Below are positions 1 through 5,899 of a stretch of 5,899 nucleotides of DNA, one piece after another. The stretch comes from Bacteroidaceae bacterium (GTDB lineage Bacteria; Bacteroidota; Bacteroidia; Bacteroidales; Bacteroidaceae), in the NCBI GenBank assembly GCA_016302965.1, contig JAEDMP010000103.1, forward strand, positions 1 to 5,899. The letters are read 5' to 3'. The translations under genes were made by a program, and so were the position numbers. Position 1 is the first letter of the stretch. Each line of letters opens with the position of its first letter. The notes beneath the pieces were generated by a model, which had not been told where the DNA came from, did no database searches, and saw only the letters and a list, made by a program, of their open reading frames with translations.

Positions 1-1145
1 TCGGCCTTCACGAAGACTGTATCCAATACTTCCGAGTCGTTCCAGTTCTTGTCCGCAAGTCGGGCCGCTGCCAACAGATGCAGGGTTTCCGTGAAGGGAA
101 TGCCACGGGTCGCATCATAGCGCGAACCATTAGATAGCGGATTCTGCCCCGAATTGATTGTGTAGTAAATCTCGGCATTTTTCGTACTACAACTCAAGAA
201 AATCGTCTGGTTTTTCATCTCAGCCTTTACGGAATCCACCTTAAACCAGTTTACTTCAAAGGTTGAGATAGCGCTCTGCGTCATACCGTCCTTGACTGCT
301 ATGGCATGGATAGTACAGTTTTCGGTGACCTCAACCCCCTGATTGCTTTCATACGGCTGGCCATTCGTGGCCGATGGGGTAGAACCATCGAGCGTATAAT
401 AGATGGTTGCACCTGCAGTTGTACAAACAATTTGCACCGTTGACCCATTATCGGAACGTGTAATAGTTGGTTGACTTACGATATAGTCATCCATGTGAAG
501 ATCCTGTACCAATAACTGCGAATTATTCCAATTTACTTTGGTTGCTACTGCCTTCACTGTACAATCTGCCGTTACAGACACGGGTCTTGAATACGTTGTT
601 CCCCAGGTAACAGGATCCCTGCCGTCGAGAGTATATCGGATTGTAGCCCCCTCAGTGGTACAAGACAAATAGAGTTTTAAATCTATAAATTCCCACGTAG
701 GCTTCGCTACCTGAAAGGAGTTGATGGTGTATACAGCCATAGAAGACGTATCATAGCTGTCGTATTTGGCAATTGCTTTTACGGTCAAGTTATGTTCAAC
801 ACGGAAAGATCCCGTATAGACAAAACAACTGTCCGTCTCATACTCTATAGGGTCCCTGCCATCCAGTGTATAGAAGATTTCTGCCTCTGGCATCTCTGCA
901 CAGGTAATGGTCACATATTGGCTGGCAGGATTATAACTGATACTGGGCTCGGCTGTTGTCCATCCGTAATCATTATTGGGTGTATCAGAATCCTGACCCA
1001 ACGAATCGGATAAAACCGCTGTGAAGTCTGTTGACTGACGATTGCTGAGAGCCGATTCTATCCTATTCATATACTTGTCCGATTGTTCTGCCAAACACAG
1101 CATTGAGGAAAGCAGCATCAGTATGAATGAAAAATGTCTATACAT
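1..1145 (-). CDS. Gene D: exported protein with four chitobiase-C-terminal-like repeats (3' end beyond window)
   Basis: An open frame of 381 codons plus two bases runs from ATG at 1145 to the left edge without a stop, so the C-terminus is missing. Residues 1-19 (MYRHFSFILMLLSSMLCLA) form a signal peptide, which supports this start. A polar Asp/Asn/Ser linker (about 20-62) leads to four repeats whose core motifs are YTLDGRDP (92-99), YTLDGRDP (171-178), YTLDGSTP (250-257) and the degenerate YTINSGQNP (328-336). The period is 78-79 residues. This YTLDGxxP pattern is typical of the chitobiase/beta-hexosaminidase C-terminal-like beta-sandwich (CHB_HEX_C_1 type), a non-catalytic module common in Bacteroidales surface proteins. 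No enzyme domain is visible, so it should not be called a chitinase. By analogy with gene A the missing part may carry LRR-like and T9SS sorting regions, but that is inference. The gene is more AT-rich than gene A and lies 165 bases downstream of gene C, beyond a hairpin, so it may be transcribed separately. Confidence 0.88.
   Translation of the reverse strand, partial: MYRHFSFILMLLSSMLCLAEQSDKYMNRIESALSNRQSTDFTAVLSDSLGQDSDTPNNDYGWTTAEPSISYNPASQYVTITCAEMPEAEIFYTLDGRDPIEYETDSCFVYTGSFRVEHNLTVKAIAKYDSYDTSSMAVYTINSFQVAKPTWEFIDLKLYLSCTTEGATIRYTLDGRDPVTWGTTYSRPVSVTADCTVKAVATKVNWNNSQLLVQDLHMDDYIVSQPTITRSDNGSTVQIVCTTAGATIYYTLDGSTPSATNGQPYESNQGVEVTENCTIHAIAVKDGMTQSAISTFEVNWFKVDSVKAEMKNQTIFLSCSTKNAEIYYTINSGQNPLSNGSRYDATRGIPFTETLHLLAAARLADKNWNDSEVLDTVFVKA
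3..963 (-). repeat. Four tandem chitobiase-like protein repeats in gene D
   Basis: Residues 62-381 of gene D divide into four units of about 79 residues. Each has a beta strand containing Cys (ITC, LSC, IVC, LSC), then an A-x-I-x-YT-[LI]-[DN] core, and later a T-V-K-A-[IV]-A type strand. Units 2 and 3 have a second Cys just before that last strand (C195, C277), and units 1 and 4 have Leu there. The repeats are diverged at DNA level, so this is a protein-level repeat and not a recent DNA duplication. Confidence 0.85.
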
Positions 1146-1202
1146 ATTATAAAGTATTGGTTAGGGGGTGACTATTCTGACGAGGTGTTTTGCTCGGTGG
1201 TT

Positions 1203-1251
1203 CAATAGAAAGTGCTGGAGCCAAACAGGAAACAGTTCGGTTCCAGCACTT
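1203..1251 (-). terminator. Probable intrinsic terminator after gene C
   Basis: A perfect 10-base inverted repeat pairs 1242-1251 (TCCAGCACTT on the plus strand) with 1210-1219 (AAGTGCTGGA) across a 22-base loop. Two further C-G pairs are possible inside, after one mismatch. Read on the minus strand, the stem is followed by the U-rich stretch UUUCUAUU, while the plus-strand side has no T run, so the orientation fits termination of genes A-B-C. It starts 59 bases after the gene C stop. The U tract is short and interrupted, so termination may be partial. Confidence 0.55.
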
Positions 1252-1258
1252 GTCGTCA

Positions 1259-1281
1259 GCCGCTCCAGGTTTTCAAGCGGC
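1259..1281 (-). other. Small hairpin upstream of the terminator hairpin
   Basis: GCCGCT (1259-1264) and AGCGGC (1276-1281) form a six-base, GC-rich inverted repeat with an 11-base loop. It lies 29 bases after the gene C stop and just before the larger hairpin. It could protect the 3' end of the transcript or assist termination. It is short enough that chance cannot be excluded. Confidence 0.35.
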
Positions 1282-1310
1282 TTATAGCGGGATACAGCGA
1301 TGCTATTTCT

Positions 1311-1931
1311 TTAGTTGGCCTTGATGAAATCCTCGATGCTCTTGGCATATTGCTGCGAGATTTTGGTTTCTGCTGCCGCGTTGGTCAAGGCACGCTGACG
1401 GGCATCAGCCGCTTTCTGCGCATCCACGAGATAGAAGGTCTGCATCTCGAAGGTGCCGTCACCCTTATCCCTGATTACCGAAAAGCTCTCTTTCAGTTCG
1501 CCCTTGATATTGGTGGCCGCATGACGTTTGAAAGCAGCATAGAACTTGTCAAACTCATCCTTGTTGAAGTTGGCATTGCTCTGCATGTCGTTCATCACCT
1601 GACCCTCTATTTCCGAGTCCATCATCGAAGCGAAGGAGGTACAGGCGTTGGTCAGCGTAGACTGCTTTCCTACATTCTTGGAAACAAACGAAGAGTTCAC
1701 GCCTGCAATCTCAAAAATATCATCAGATGCAGCCAGTTTCTGATAGTGGGTGAGCAGTGCTCCTTCGAGCGTTCTGGTCGAACCGAATATCTTCCATCCC
1801 TCTTTGGTAAACTGTTTCACCTTCTGTCTCATCTCTTTTTTCTGTGCTTTGGCCAATGCTTTGTCTTGTGCCATCAATGGTGAGACACCCATCATCAGGG
1901 CGGCCATCACCAGCATAATCAGTTTCTTCAT
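1311..1931 (-). CDS. Gene C: small exported LPP20-like protein, function unknown
   Basis: This gene encodes 206 residues. Residues 1-21 (MKKLIMLVMAALMMGVSPLMA) are a clear signal peptide cleaved before QDKA, which fixes the start. There is no lipobox Cys; the only Cys is C97. The mature protein begins with a Lys/Ala-rich charged helix (about 22-45). It then has KEGWKIFGSTRTLEGALL (43-60), a long helical stretch, and a strand-like part KESFSVIRDKGDGTFEMQTFYLVD (147-170). It ends in an Ala-rich helix (171-206). This order (GxG-like start, helix, then a strand pair with a polar turn) recalls LPP20/FlgT N-terminal domains of envelope proteins. I infer that from pattern, without a search. It lies 77 bases after gene B, probably in the same transcript, and its location is likely periplasmic. 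The longer plus-strand frame over the same bases is a shadow. Confidence 0.85.
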   Translation of the reverse strand: MKKLIMLVMAALMMGVSPLMAQDKALAKAQKKEMRQKVKQFTKEGWKIFGSTRTLEGALLTHYQKLAASDDIFEIAGVNSSFVSKNVGKQSTLTNACTSFASMMDSEIEGQVMNDMQSNANFNKDEFDKFYAAFKRHAATNIKGELKESFSVIRDKGDGTFEMQTFYLVDAQKAADARQRALTNAAAETKISQQYAKSIEDFIKAN

Positions 1932-2008
1932 ACGTGTAATGTTTTGATGAATATTAATAGGATTATTTGTTGGGTCTTTCTTTCAACACGAATCTTCCTG
2001 CTGCCCCC
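1932..2008 (-). other. Short spacer between genes B and C
   Basis: The spacer is 77 bases. It has no strong hairpin or T run on the minus strand, so read-through from gene B to gene C is likely. The last 30 bases before the gene C ATG are A/T-rich with no Shine-Dalgarno, as is usual in Bacteroidota. I found no convincing internal promoter. Confidence 0.5.
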
Positions 2009-3889
2009 TTAAAAGAAGCCTAAGCTGTACAAGCCATAGTCGGGGTCATCCTTATCCATGTTCTTGGTGAGATTCGGGTCACGGTTGGGTTGCCAGGTAC
2101 GCACGTGGATGGTCGGCTGTTTGGGATTGTTCAAGTCTACCAGCAAGAACAGGTAGCCGCTATCCCCATACGTGCTGGAGTAGTAGTCCTGGTGGATCTG
2201 TATTCCATACGTCTCTCCACCCTTCTGGCCCTTCGAGATATAGTTGTCCGTAAAGCGGATATTGATATACTCGTTGCTGCCGAAACAGTGTTCGAGGTTC
2301 TTCAGATAGGATTCCTTCGAATGCCTGTTGTATTTCACATGTTCGTTGGCCAGGTACTTCTCGTTCTCCAGCTGCTTGCTCTTTTGGGGCTTCACGATAT
2401 GTCCTGTGATGATGACGGCATTGTCGTCAAAGATGGTCTTGATATAGTCAAGTCGCTTGAGGGCGAAGGCCGTCTTGTAGTTCTCAAGAAAGGTAGCGAT
2501 GGTCATCTTGGCGGATTCGGGCCAGAACGCATTGCCGTGGCTGAAGATAAAATCCATCGCCTCCTTGTCCAAGGCAAAGGCCAGGGCATCTATCTTTCTT
2601 TCCTTGTTGAAGGTGAAGGTGACATGCTCCACAAACTTCTTCCGGTTGTTCTTGAAGGCGAAACTCATGGGGATGCTGCGGCACACCATTTCCTCACCCA
2701 CGGGATAGAACGAGAATTGGGGATTGCCAATCACCTGTGCATGACCGTAGGCCAGCAGCTCCATATACATTCTCCAGCCATCCTGGCTGAAGTAGGATTT
2801 CACAGCCAGCGAGTCTTTGCTTGAGACCGATTTCACCACTTGGGTGATGACCTCTGCCAACCGTTTGGTCTCCTTCTGTTTACTTTCCTCTGCATTCAGT
2901 TCCGAAGCCGTGTTCACCAAGGCTTCAAACTGTTTTTTCAGTTCGCTCTTCTTGCCCCGCTGTCCGTTGGGATTCAGGTTGACGGTCTGTGTCGCCTTGC
3001 CGAAAGCCGTAGCCTTGAACAACTCCAGCACTCCTTCCACCTCCTTGTCGATATGAGCTTCGCCCAGATACTCGTATTCATATTTCAGGCTTATGTTCTG
3101 AAGGTTAGAGTTCGGGCGCAGTTCGATGGTACCTAACCCGTCCTTGGCACTGTAGACACTGCTCCACTGCAAACCGTCAAAGAAGGTGTAGTCGAGGCTC
3201 GATACTGGTCGGCCTTTATAGCTGAACATCATGCTCACCGTATGGTCCTTCCTGTCGGCTATCTCAGCCTTCAGGTTGGCCAGGATCTGGTTGATCTGTT
3301 CCGGAATCCATACCGCCAGCAGGTGTGTTCCCTCCTTGTCCTTGAAGGTCAGTTCGTTGGGATATTGCAGACTCTTCATCAGGTTCAATGCCCAATAGTA
3401 GCATCTCAACGCATTGTCTATCTTGGCCTGACTCTCGCTTCTCACGGCACTTCGGAGCAGGTCGTATACCTTGTCCTTGCGCTGCTCGAAAATCTTGGAA
3501 ATCTCACTTTTCTTCACATACCGCATCACGTGTACTTCGGGGTCGTTGCTCAACACCAGCGAGAAGGTGTTGGTGAGCGATGCCTGCGAGTAGGAGTTGA
3601 CGATATGGTTGGTCAGCGTCTGGTTATCCTGCTGACCGTCCTGCAGGGTTTCGTTTTCCTCGATGGTGAAGGTACTGGAGATGTTGACGGCAATCTTGCT
3701 GGTCAGATTGGCCAGTGCCTGCTTGTCGGCTGCCGAAACGGTGCGCCCCCACCCTTCCCCATATAGGTAGTCATTGTCCTTCATGATACGTTCGGCCATT
3801 TCCGCTGCCGATTGTGCAGAGACGGTTACAGGTGACAGCCCGGAGACTGCCACCCATAACAGGAGTGTGATGAATCGTATGATTTTCAT
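2009..3889 (-). CDS. Gene B: exported protein with LPP20/FlgT-like N-terminal domain, function unknown
   Basis: This gene encodes 626 residues. Residues 1-25 form a signal peptide ending VTVSA before QSAAE, without a lipobox Cys, so the product is probably soluble in the periplasm or exported further. Residues 41-75 (YLYGEGWGRTVSAADKQALANL and on to KIAVNISSTF) have the glycine-rich strand followed by an Ala/Leu helix seen at the start of LPP20 and FlgT-N domains. The domain seems to run to about 150, followed by a helical part (150-212). A beta-rich stretch (215-290) leads to a Lys/Glu-rich linker (312-343). Residues 345-450 and 462-600 each look like an alpha+beta NTF2-like fold, with paired N-terminal helices and then strands such as EHVTFTFNKERKIDALAF and TIHVRTWQP. 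The NTF2 call is low confidence. The start lies one base after the gene A stop, implying co-transcription and probably translational coupling. No catalytic motif is visible. Confidence 0.88.
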   Translation of the reverse strand: MKIIRFITLLLWVAVSGLSPVTVSAQSAAEMAERIMKDNDYLYGEGWGRTVSAADKQALANLTSKIAVNISSTFTIEENETLQDGQQDNQTLTNHIVNSYSQASLTNTFSLVLSNDPEVHVMRYVKKSEISKIFEQRKDKVYDLLRSAVRSESQAKIDNALRCYYWALNLMKSLQYPNELTFKDKEGTHLLAVWIPEQINQILANLKAEIADRKDHTVSMMFSYKGRPVSSLDYTFFDGLQWSSVYSAKDGLGTIELRPNSNLQNISLKYEYEYLGEAHIDKEVEGVLELFKATAFGKATQTVNLNPNGQRGKKSELKKQFEALVNTASELNAEESKQKETKRLAEVITQVVKSVSSKDSLAVKSYFSQDGWRMYMELLAYGHAQVIGNPQFSFYPVGEEMVCRSIPMSFAFKNNRKKFVEHVTFTFNKERKIDALAFALDKEAMDFIFSHGNAFWPESAKMTIATFLENYKTAFALKRLDYIKTIFDDNAVIITGHIVKPQKSKQLENEKYLANEHVKYNRHSKESYLKNLEHCFGSNEYINIRFTDNYISKGQKGGETYGIQIHQDYYSSTYGDSGYLFLLVDLNNPKQPTIHVRTWQPNRDPNLTKNMDKDDPDYGLYSLGFF

Positions 3890-3890
3890 A

Positions 3891-5899
3891 TTAGTCGATG
3901 ATTACTTTATGTCCTTTCACTACATACACGCCTCTGCTGAGACCGCTCACCTCGTTCAAGCCGCGGTGCAGCTGAAGCACGCGCACCAGGTGGCCTGCTG
4001 TGTTGTAGAGGTTGACGGAACCGTCGCAGCTGCTGTTGATATAGAGCACACCATTCTCAACATAGACCTCACGTCCGAAGACAATGGTCAGGTCGTTGAT
4101 GCCGGTTGACACATCGTCGATGGCAAAATAGGGAGCCTTGGACACCAGTTCCTGGTCGGCTGTGATATACGCCTCGAAGGGGCGCGCATCGCGGTGGTCT
4201 CTCACGAAGACGCTTCCCTTGGGATGGCCCTGGTAATCCTCCTCGATGTTCAGTGTCAGTATCGTGTCGGCTTTGGACACATACGCACAGTTGGGCACGA
4301 ACAGCCGTCCCTGGTACGTTTTCACCACGAGGTTCTCGTCGGTCATCGGTCTGATGGTGACATCGCTTGCCTTGAAACTGATTTCGCCGCTCAGAATCCA
4401 TTCGTCGCTGTAGTCTTCGCTGTTGGGCATACTGATGATGAAGGGCGTGTAGGCCGTTATCTGCTTGGCCGCTTCAAAGCCGCCGCTCTCCAACGAGCTC
4501 AGCCAGAAGGGCCTGTAGCCCGACCCTTCTTCCCAGGCCGCAAACGGCAGGCACTCCTTGCGCACCGGATGGACAATCTCCTGCACATCGAAGGGCAGCG
4601 AGAGGGCTTCCCATCCCTGGCAGATACCGATGGCCGTAGGCAGGGTGTAGGTATGCTTGTAGCCTATCTTACGGGCCCTGAATTCCTTGTGGCAGTAGAA
4701 GTTGCCGCGGTCTTCAGCGTCGCTGAGCGTAATCTCCTTGGCCTCACCCTGGACGATGAGGTTCCGGAACAGGCTTCTGTTCACATCGCTCTCCAACTGG
4801 GCATAGACAAGCATGTTCGGGTGCTCTACCCCACCGAGGATGTCATCGGGCATGGCGATGTTCGCATTCCACTCGATGGCGCCGATGGTCTGCACGTCCT
4901 TCAGGATGGCTGCACCTACACGGGTCACCTTCGGACCGACAAAGAGTCTCAGCTTCATGCCGGCAAAGGCTTCATCGGGCAGGCTCATCTCCTCGATGGC
5001 GGCATCCTTCAGGTCGAGGTCTCTCACCTGTGGCATGGCCTTGATGACGGCCAGGTCGCTGGCGTTGATGCTTCCCTTGACGGTCAGTTGTTCCATGCTT
5101 TCCTTGTCGCACCATCCGTAGGCCTGTTCTATCTGTCCGGCCTTGTGGACATAGGTGATTGCACCGTCGTAGTAGGCCGGAACATCGTAGGGTTCCAAGC
5201 GGTAGGCGGTCCAATAGTCTTTCAGGGCCACGGCCCTCACTTCCTGGCAATCCGCACCCACATCGATGCTGGTGCCATCAAACCGGGGAGAGTGGTCATC
5301 GGGCATGCTGCCGTCCAAGGTATAGTGGATGCTGGCATCGGGCGTGCTGCAGGAGAGGGACAGCCAGCGGCCGTCGTAATGCAGCTTGATGCTGTCGCAA
5401 GCAAACCAGTCGGGCTCATACTCGCTGGTGGTCGCGTTGAAGCCCTCGGCCACAGCCAGCACCTTGACAATCCGGTTGTCGGTCAGCTTGATGCCGTTCA
5501 CTTCGCTGTATTCACGGTCGGCAGTGGTTGGTGTCTGCCCACCGATGGTGTAGTAGAGCTTGGCACCGGGCGTGGCACAAGTCCATCTGAGCACCTTGTT
5601 CGTGGGGTCGGGAACGGCCACAGGCGCGGCCACCACAAAGTCAGAAACCGTGATTTCTGCCATTTCCGAATCGAACAGTTCGCCGTCCTTCTTGGCGACG
5701 GATCTGATGCGTCCGTTCTTCTGCAGTTGGACGGGTTCCGTATACACCTGGTCGGGGGTCTCCCCGTCGATGGTATAATAGATGGTGGCTCCCACTGTTC
5801 CGCACCTGATGGTCATCATCTTGTCGTCACCGATGTCGAAGACAGGTGTTTTGCAGGTGTAGTCCACTTTATTGAAAATCCTGTTGATGGTGTCCGACT
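3891..5899 (-). CDS. Gene A: T9SS-type surface protein with chitobiase-like repeats and LRR-like segment (5' end beyond window)
   Basis: The frame is open to the right edge. The first start-like codon, GTG at 5867, is internal: in-frame codons upstream read SDTINRIFNK and no signal peptide is present, so the true start lies outside. Numbering from that GTG, three chitobiase-like repeats carry YTIDGETP (31-38), YTIGGQTP (106-113) and YTLDGSMP (182-189). A BspA-type LRR-like segment follows (237-360), including LTVKGSINASDLAVIKAM and LPDEAFAGM. Next is a beta-rich region (366-595) with the GWEALSLPFDV and PFIISMPN strings common in Bacteroidales surface proteins. Residues 596-658 form a T9SS-type sorting tail: VNLYNTAGHLVRV, then GLSRGVYVVKGHKVIID. 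The protein is expected to cross the outer membrane by T9SS and be released or anchored at the surface. An adhesive or carbohydrate-binding role is plausible but unproven. It is the first visible gene of the probable A-B-C transcript. Confidence 0.9.
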   Translation of the reverse strand, partial: SDTINRIFNKVDYTCKTPVFDIGDDKMMTIRCGTVGATIYYTIDGETPDQVYTEPVQLQKNGRIRSVAKKDGELFDSEMAEITVSDFVVAAPVAVPDPTNKVLRWTCATPGAKLYYTIGGQTPTTADREYSEVNGIKLTDNRIVKVLAVAEGFNATTSEYEPDWFACDSIKLHYDGRWLSLSCSTPDASIHYTLDGSMPDDHSPRFDGTSIDVGADCQEVRAVALKDYWTAYRLEPYDVPAYYDGAITYVHKAGQIEQAYGWCDKESMEQLTVKGSINASDLAVIKAMPQVRDLDLKDAAIEEMSLPDEAFAGMKLRLFVGPKVTRVGAAILKDVQTIGAIEWNANIAMPDDILGGVEHPNMLVYAQLESDVNRSLFRNLIVQGEAKEITLSDAEDRGNFYCHKEFRARKIGYKHTYTLPTAIGICQGWEALSLPFDVQEIVHPVRKECLPFAAWEEGSGYRPFWLSSLESGGFEAAKQITAYTPFIISMPNSEDYSDEWILSGEISFKASDVTIRPMTDENLVVKTYQGRLFVPNCAYVSKADTILTLNIEEDYQGHPKGSVFVRDHRDARPFEAYITADQELVSKAPYFAIDDVSTGINDLTIVFGREVYVENGVLYINSSCDGSVNLYNTAGHLVRVLQLHRGLNEVSGLSRGVYVVKGHKVIID
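3894..4082 (-). other. T9SS-type C-terminal sorting domain of gene A
   Basis: The last 63 residues show the hallmarks of the type IX secretion tail of Bacteroidota. They have a strand with VYVENGVLYI, then VNLYNTAGHLVRV, a turn with LHRGLNEV, and the final GVYVVKGHKVIID. Known tails of this type direct passage through the outer membrane and are often removed. The call rests on pattern recognition. Confidence 0.8.
4788..5159 (-). other. LRR-like (BspA-type) segment in gene A
   Basis: It encodes about residues 237-360 from the internal GTG. The order LTVKGSINASDLAVIKAM, VRDLDLKDAAIEEM, LPDEAFAGM, then LRLFVGPKVTRVGAAIL matches the N-terminal cap and first repeats of BspA-type leucine-rich proteins of Bacteroidales. 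Only one or two repeats are present, far fewer than in typical BspA proteins, so it may be a remnant or a spacer. Confidence 0.65.
5178..5899 (-). repeat. Three visible chitobiase-like protein repeats in gene A
   Basis: The core motifs are spaced 75 and 76 residues apart, slightly shorter than the 78-79 in gene D. Each unit has a conserved Cys strand (IRC, WTC, LSC) before the YT core, and only the third has the second Cys (C207). The stretch SDTINRIFNK at the edge resembles the end of a preceding unit (compare SEVLDTVFVK in gene D), so at least one more repeat probably lies outside the window. Confidence 0.8.

Larger units (their letters stand above)
1146..1310 (-). other. Intergenic region between genes C and D
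   Basis: These 165 bases contain no supported gene. On the minus strand the gene C side holds two inverted repeats (1259-1281 and 1210-1251). The remaining roughly 60 bases before gene D form an AT-rich leader with no evident Shine-Dalgarno. I looked for a Bacteroidota promoter (TTTG near -33 and TAnnTTTG near -7) and found no convincing pair. A promoter for gene D is expected here but cannot be placed. Confidence 0.6.

Noticed and set aside
1..1145. Calling gene D a chitinase or hexosaminidase because of its chitobiase-like repeats
   Set aside because: The repeats are the non-catalytic C-terminal type module only. No glycoside hydrolase domain or catalytic motif is visible in the window.
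1146..1151. TATAAT on the minus strand next to the gene D ATG
   Set aside because: It directly abuts the start codon, so it cannot act as a -10 box for a transcript carrying that start. Bacteroidota also use a different consensus (TAnnTTTG).
1284..1306. Third inverted repeat ATAGC / GCTAT between gene C and the hairpins
   Set aside because: It has only five A/T-rich base pairs, overlaps no other signal, and is expected by chance.
1212..1883. Plus-strand open frame of 223 codons opposite gene C
   Set aside because: It is antisense to gene C, which has a clear signal peptide and coherent protein features. The plus frame starts inside the terminator hairpin and its translation shows no recognisable domain.
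2090..2824. Plus-strand open frame of 244 codons opposite gene B
   Set aside because: The translation is rich in Val/Leu with no domain pattern or signal peptide, as expected for the complement of a coding frame. Gene B on the other strand is well supported.
3891..5899. Tandem protein repeats as a possible CRISPR array or mobile element
   Set aside because: The repeats are coding, strongly diverged at DNA level, and have no spacers, terminal inverted repeats or transposase.

Overview
The window looks like chromosomal DNA from a Bacteroidota member of the order Bacteroidales, most likely Prevotella or a close relative. The evidence is a type IX secretion (T9SS)-type C-terminal tail ending in GVYVVKGHKVIID, chitobiase-C-terminal-like repeats joined to a BspA-type leucine-rich segment, and starts without a clear Shine-Dalgarno. 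The genus is inferred from protein style alone. No RNA gene, mobile element, CRISPR array or metabolic enzyme was seen.

All four genes lie on the minus strand, so transcription runs from right to left. Gene A (3891 to past the right edge; N-terminus missing) is a large surface-type protein: at least three chitobiase-like repeats, a short LRR-like segment, a beta-rich region and a T9SS-type tail. Only one base separates it from gene B (2009-3889), a 626-residue exported protein with an LPP20/FlgT-N-like N-terminal region and possible NTF2-like modules in its C-terminal half. After 77 bases comes gene C (1311-1931), a 206-residue exported protein that appears to be a minimal LPP20-like domain. 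A hairpin at 1210-1251 is a reasonable end for an A-B-C transcript. After this 165-base gap, gene D (1145 to past the left edge; C-terminus missing) starts with a signal peptide and carries four chitobiase-like repeats at a regular period of about 79 residues. It resembles the N-terminal half of gene A.

The layout is therefore two repeat-built surface proteins flanking two small-domain exported proteins. A plausible reading is a cell-envelope cassette in which A and D are displayed outside the cell and B and C act in the periplasm or envelope. No biochemical function can be assigned from the sequence. The two repeat proteins differ clearly in base composition (A is GC-rich, D is nearer 40-45% in the lines sampled), so they may not share a recent history.
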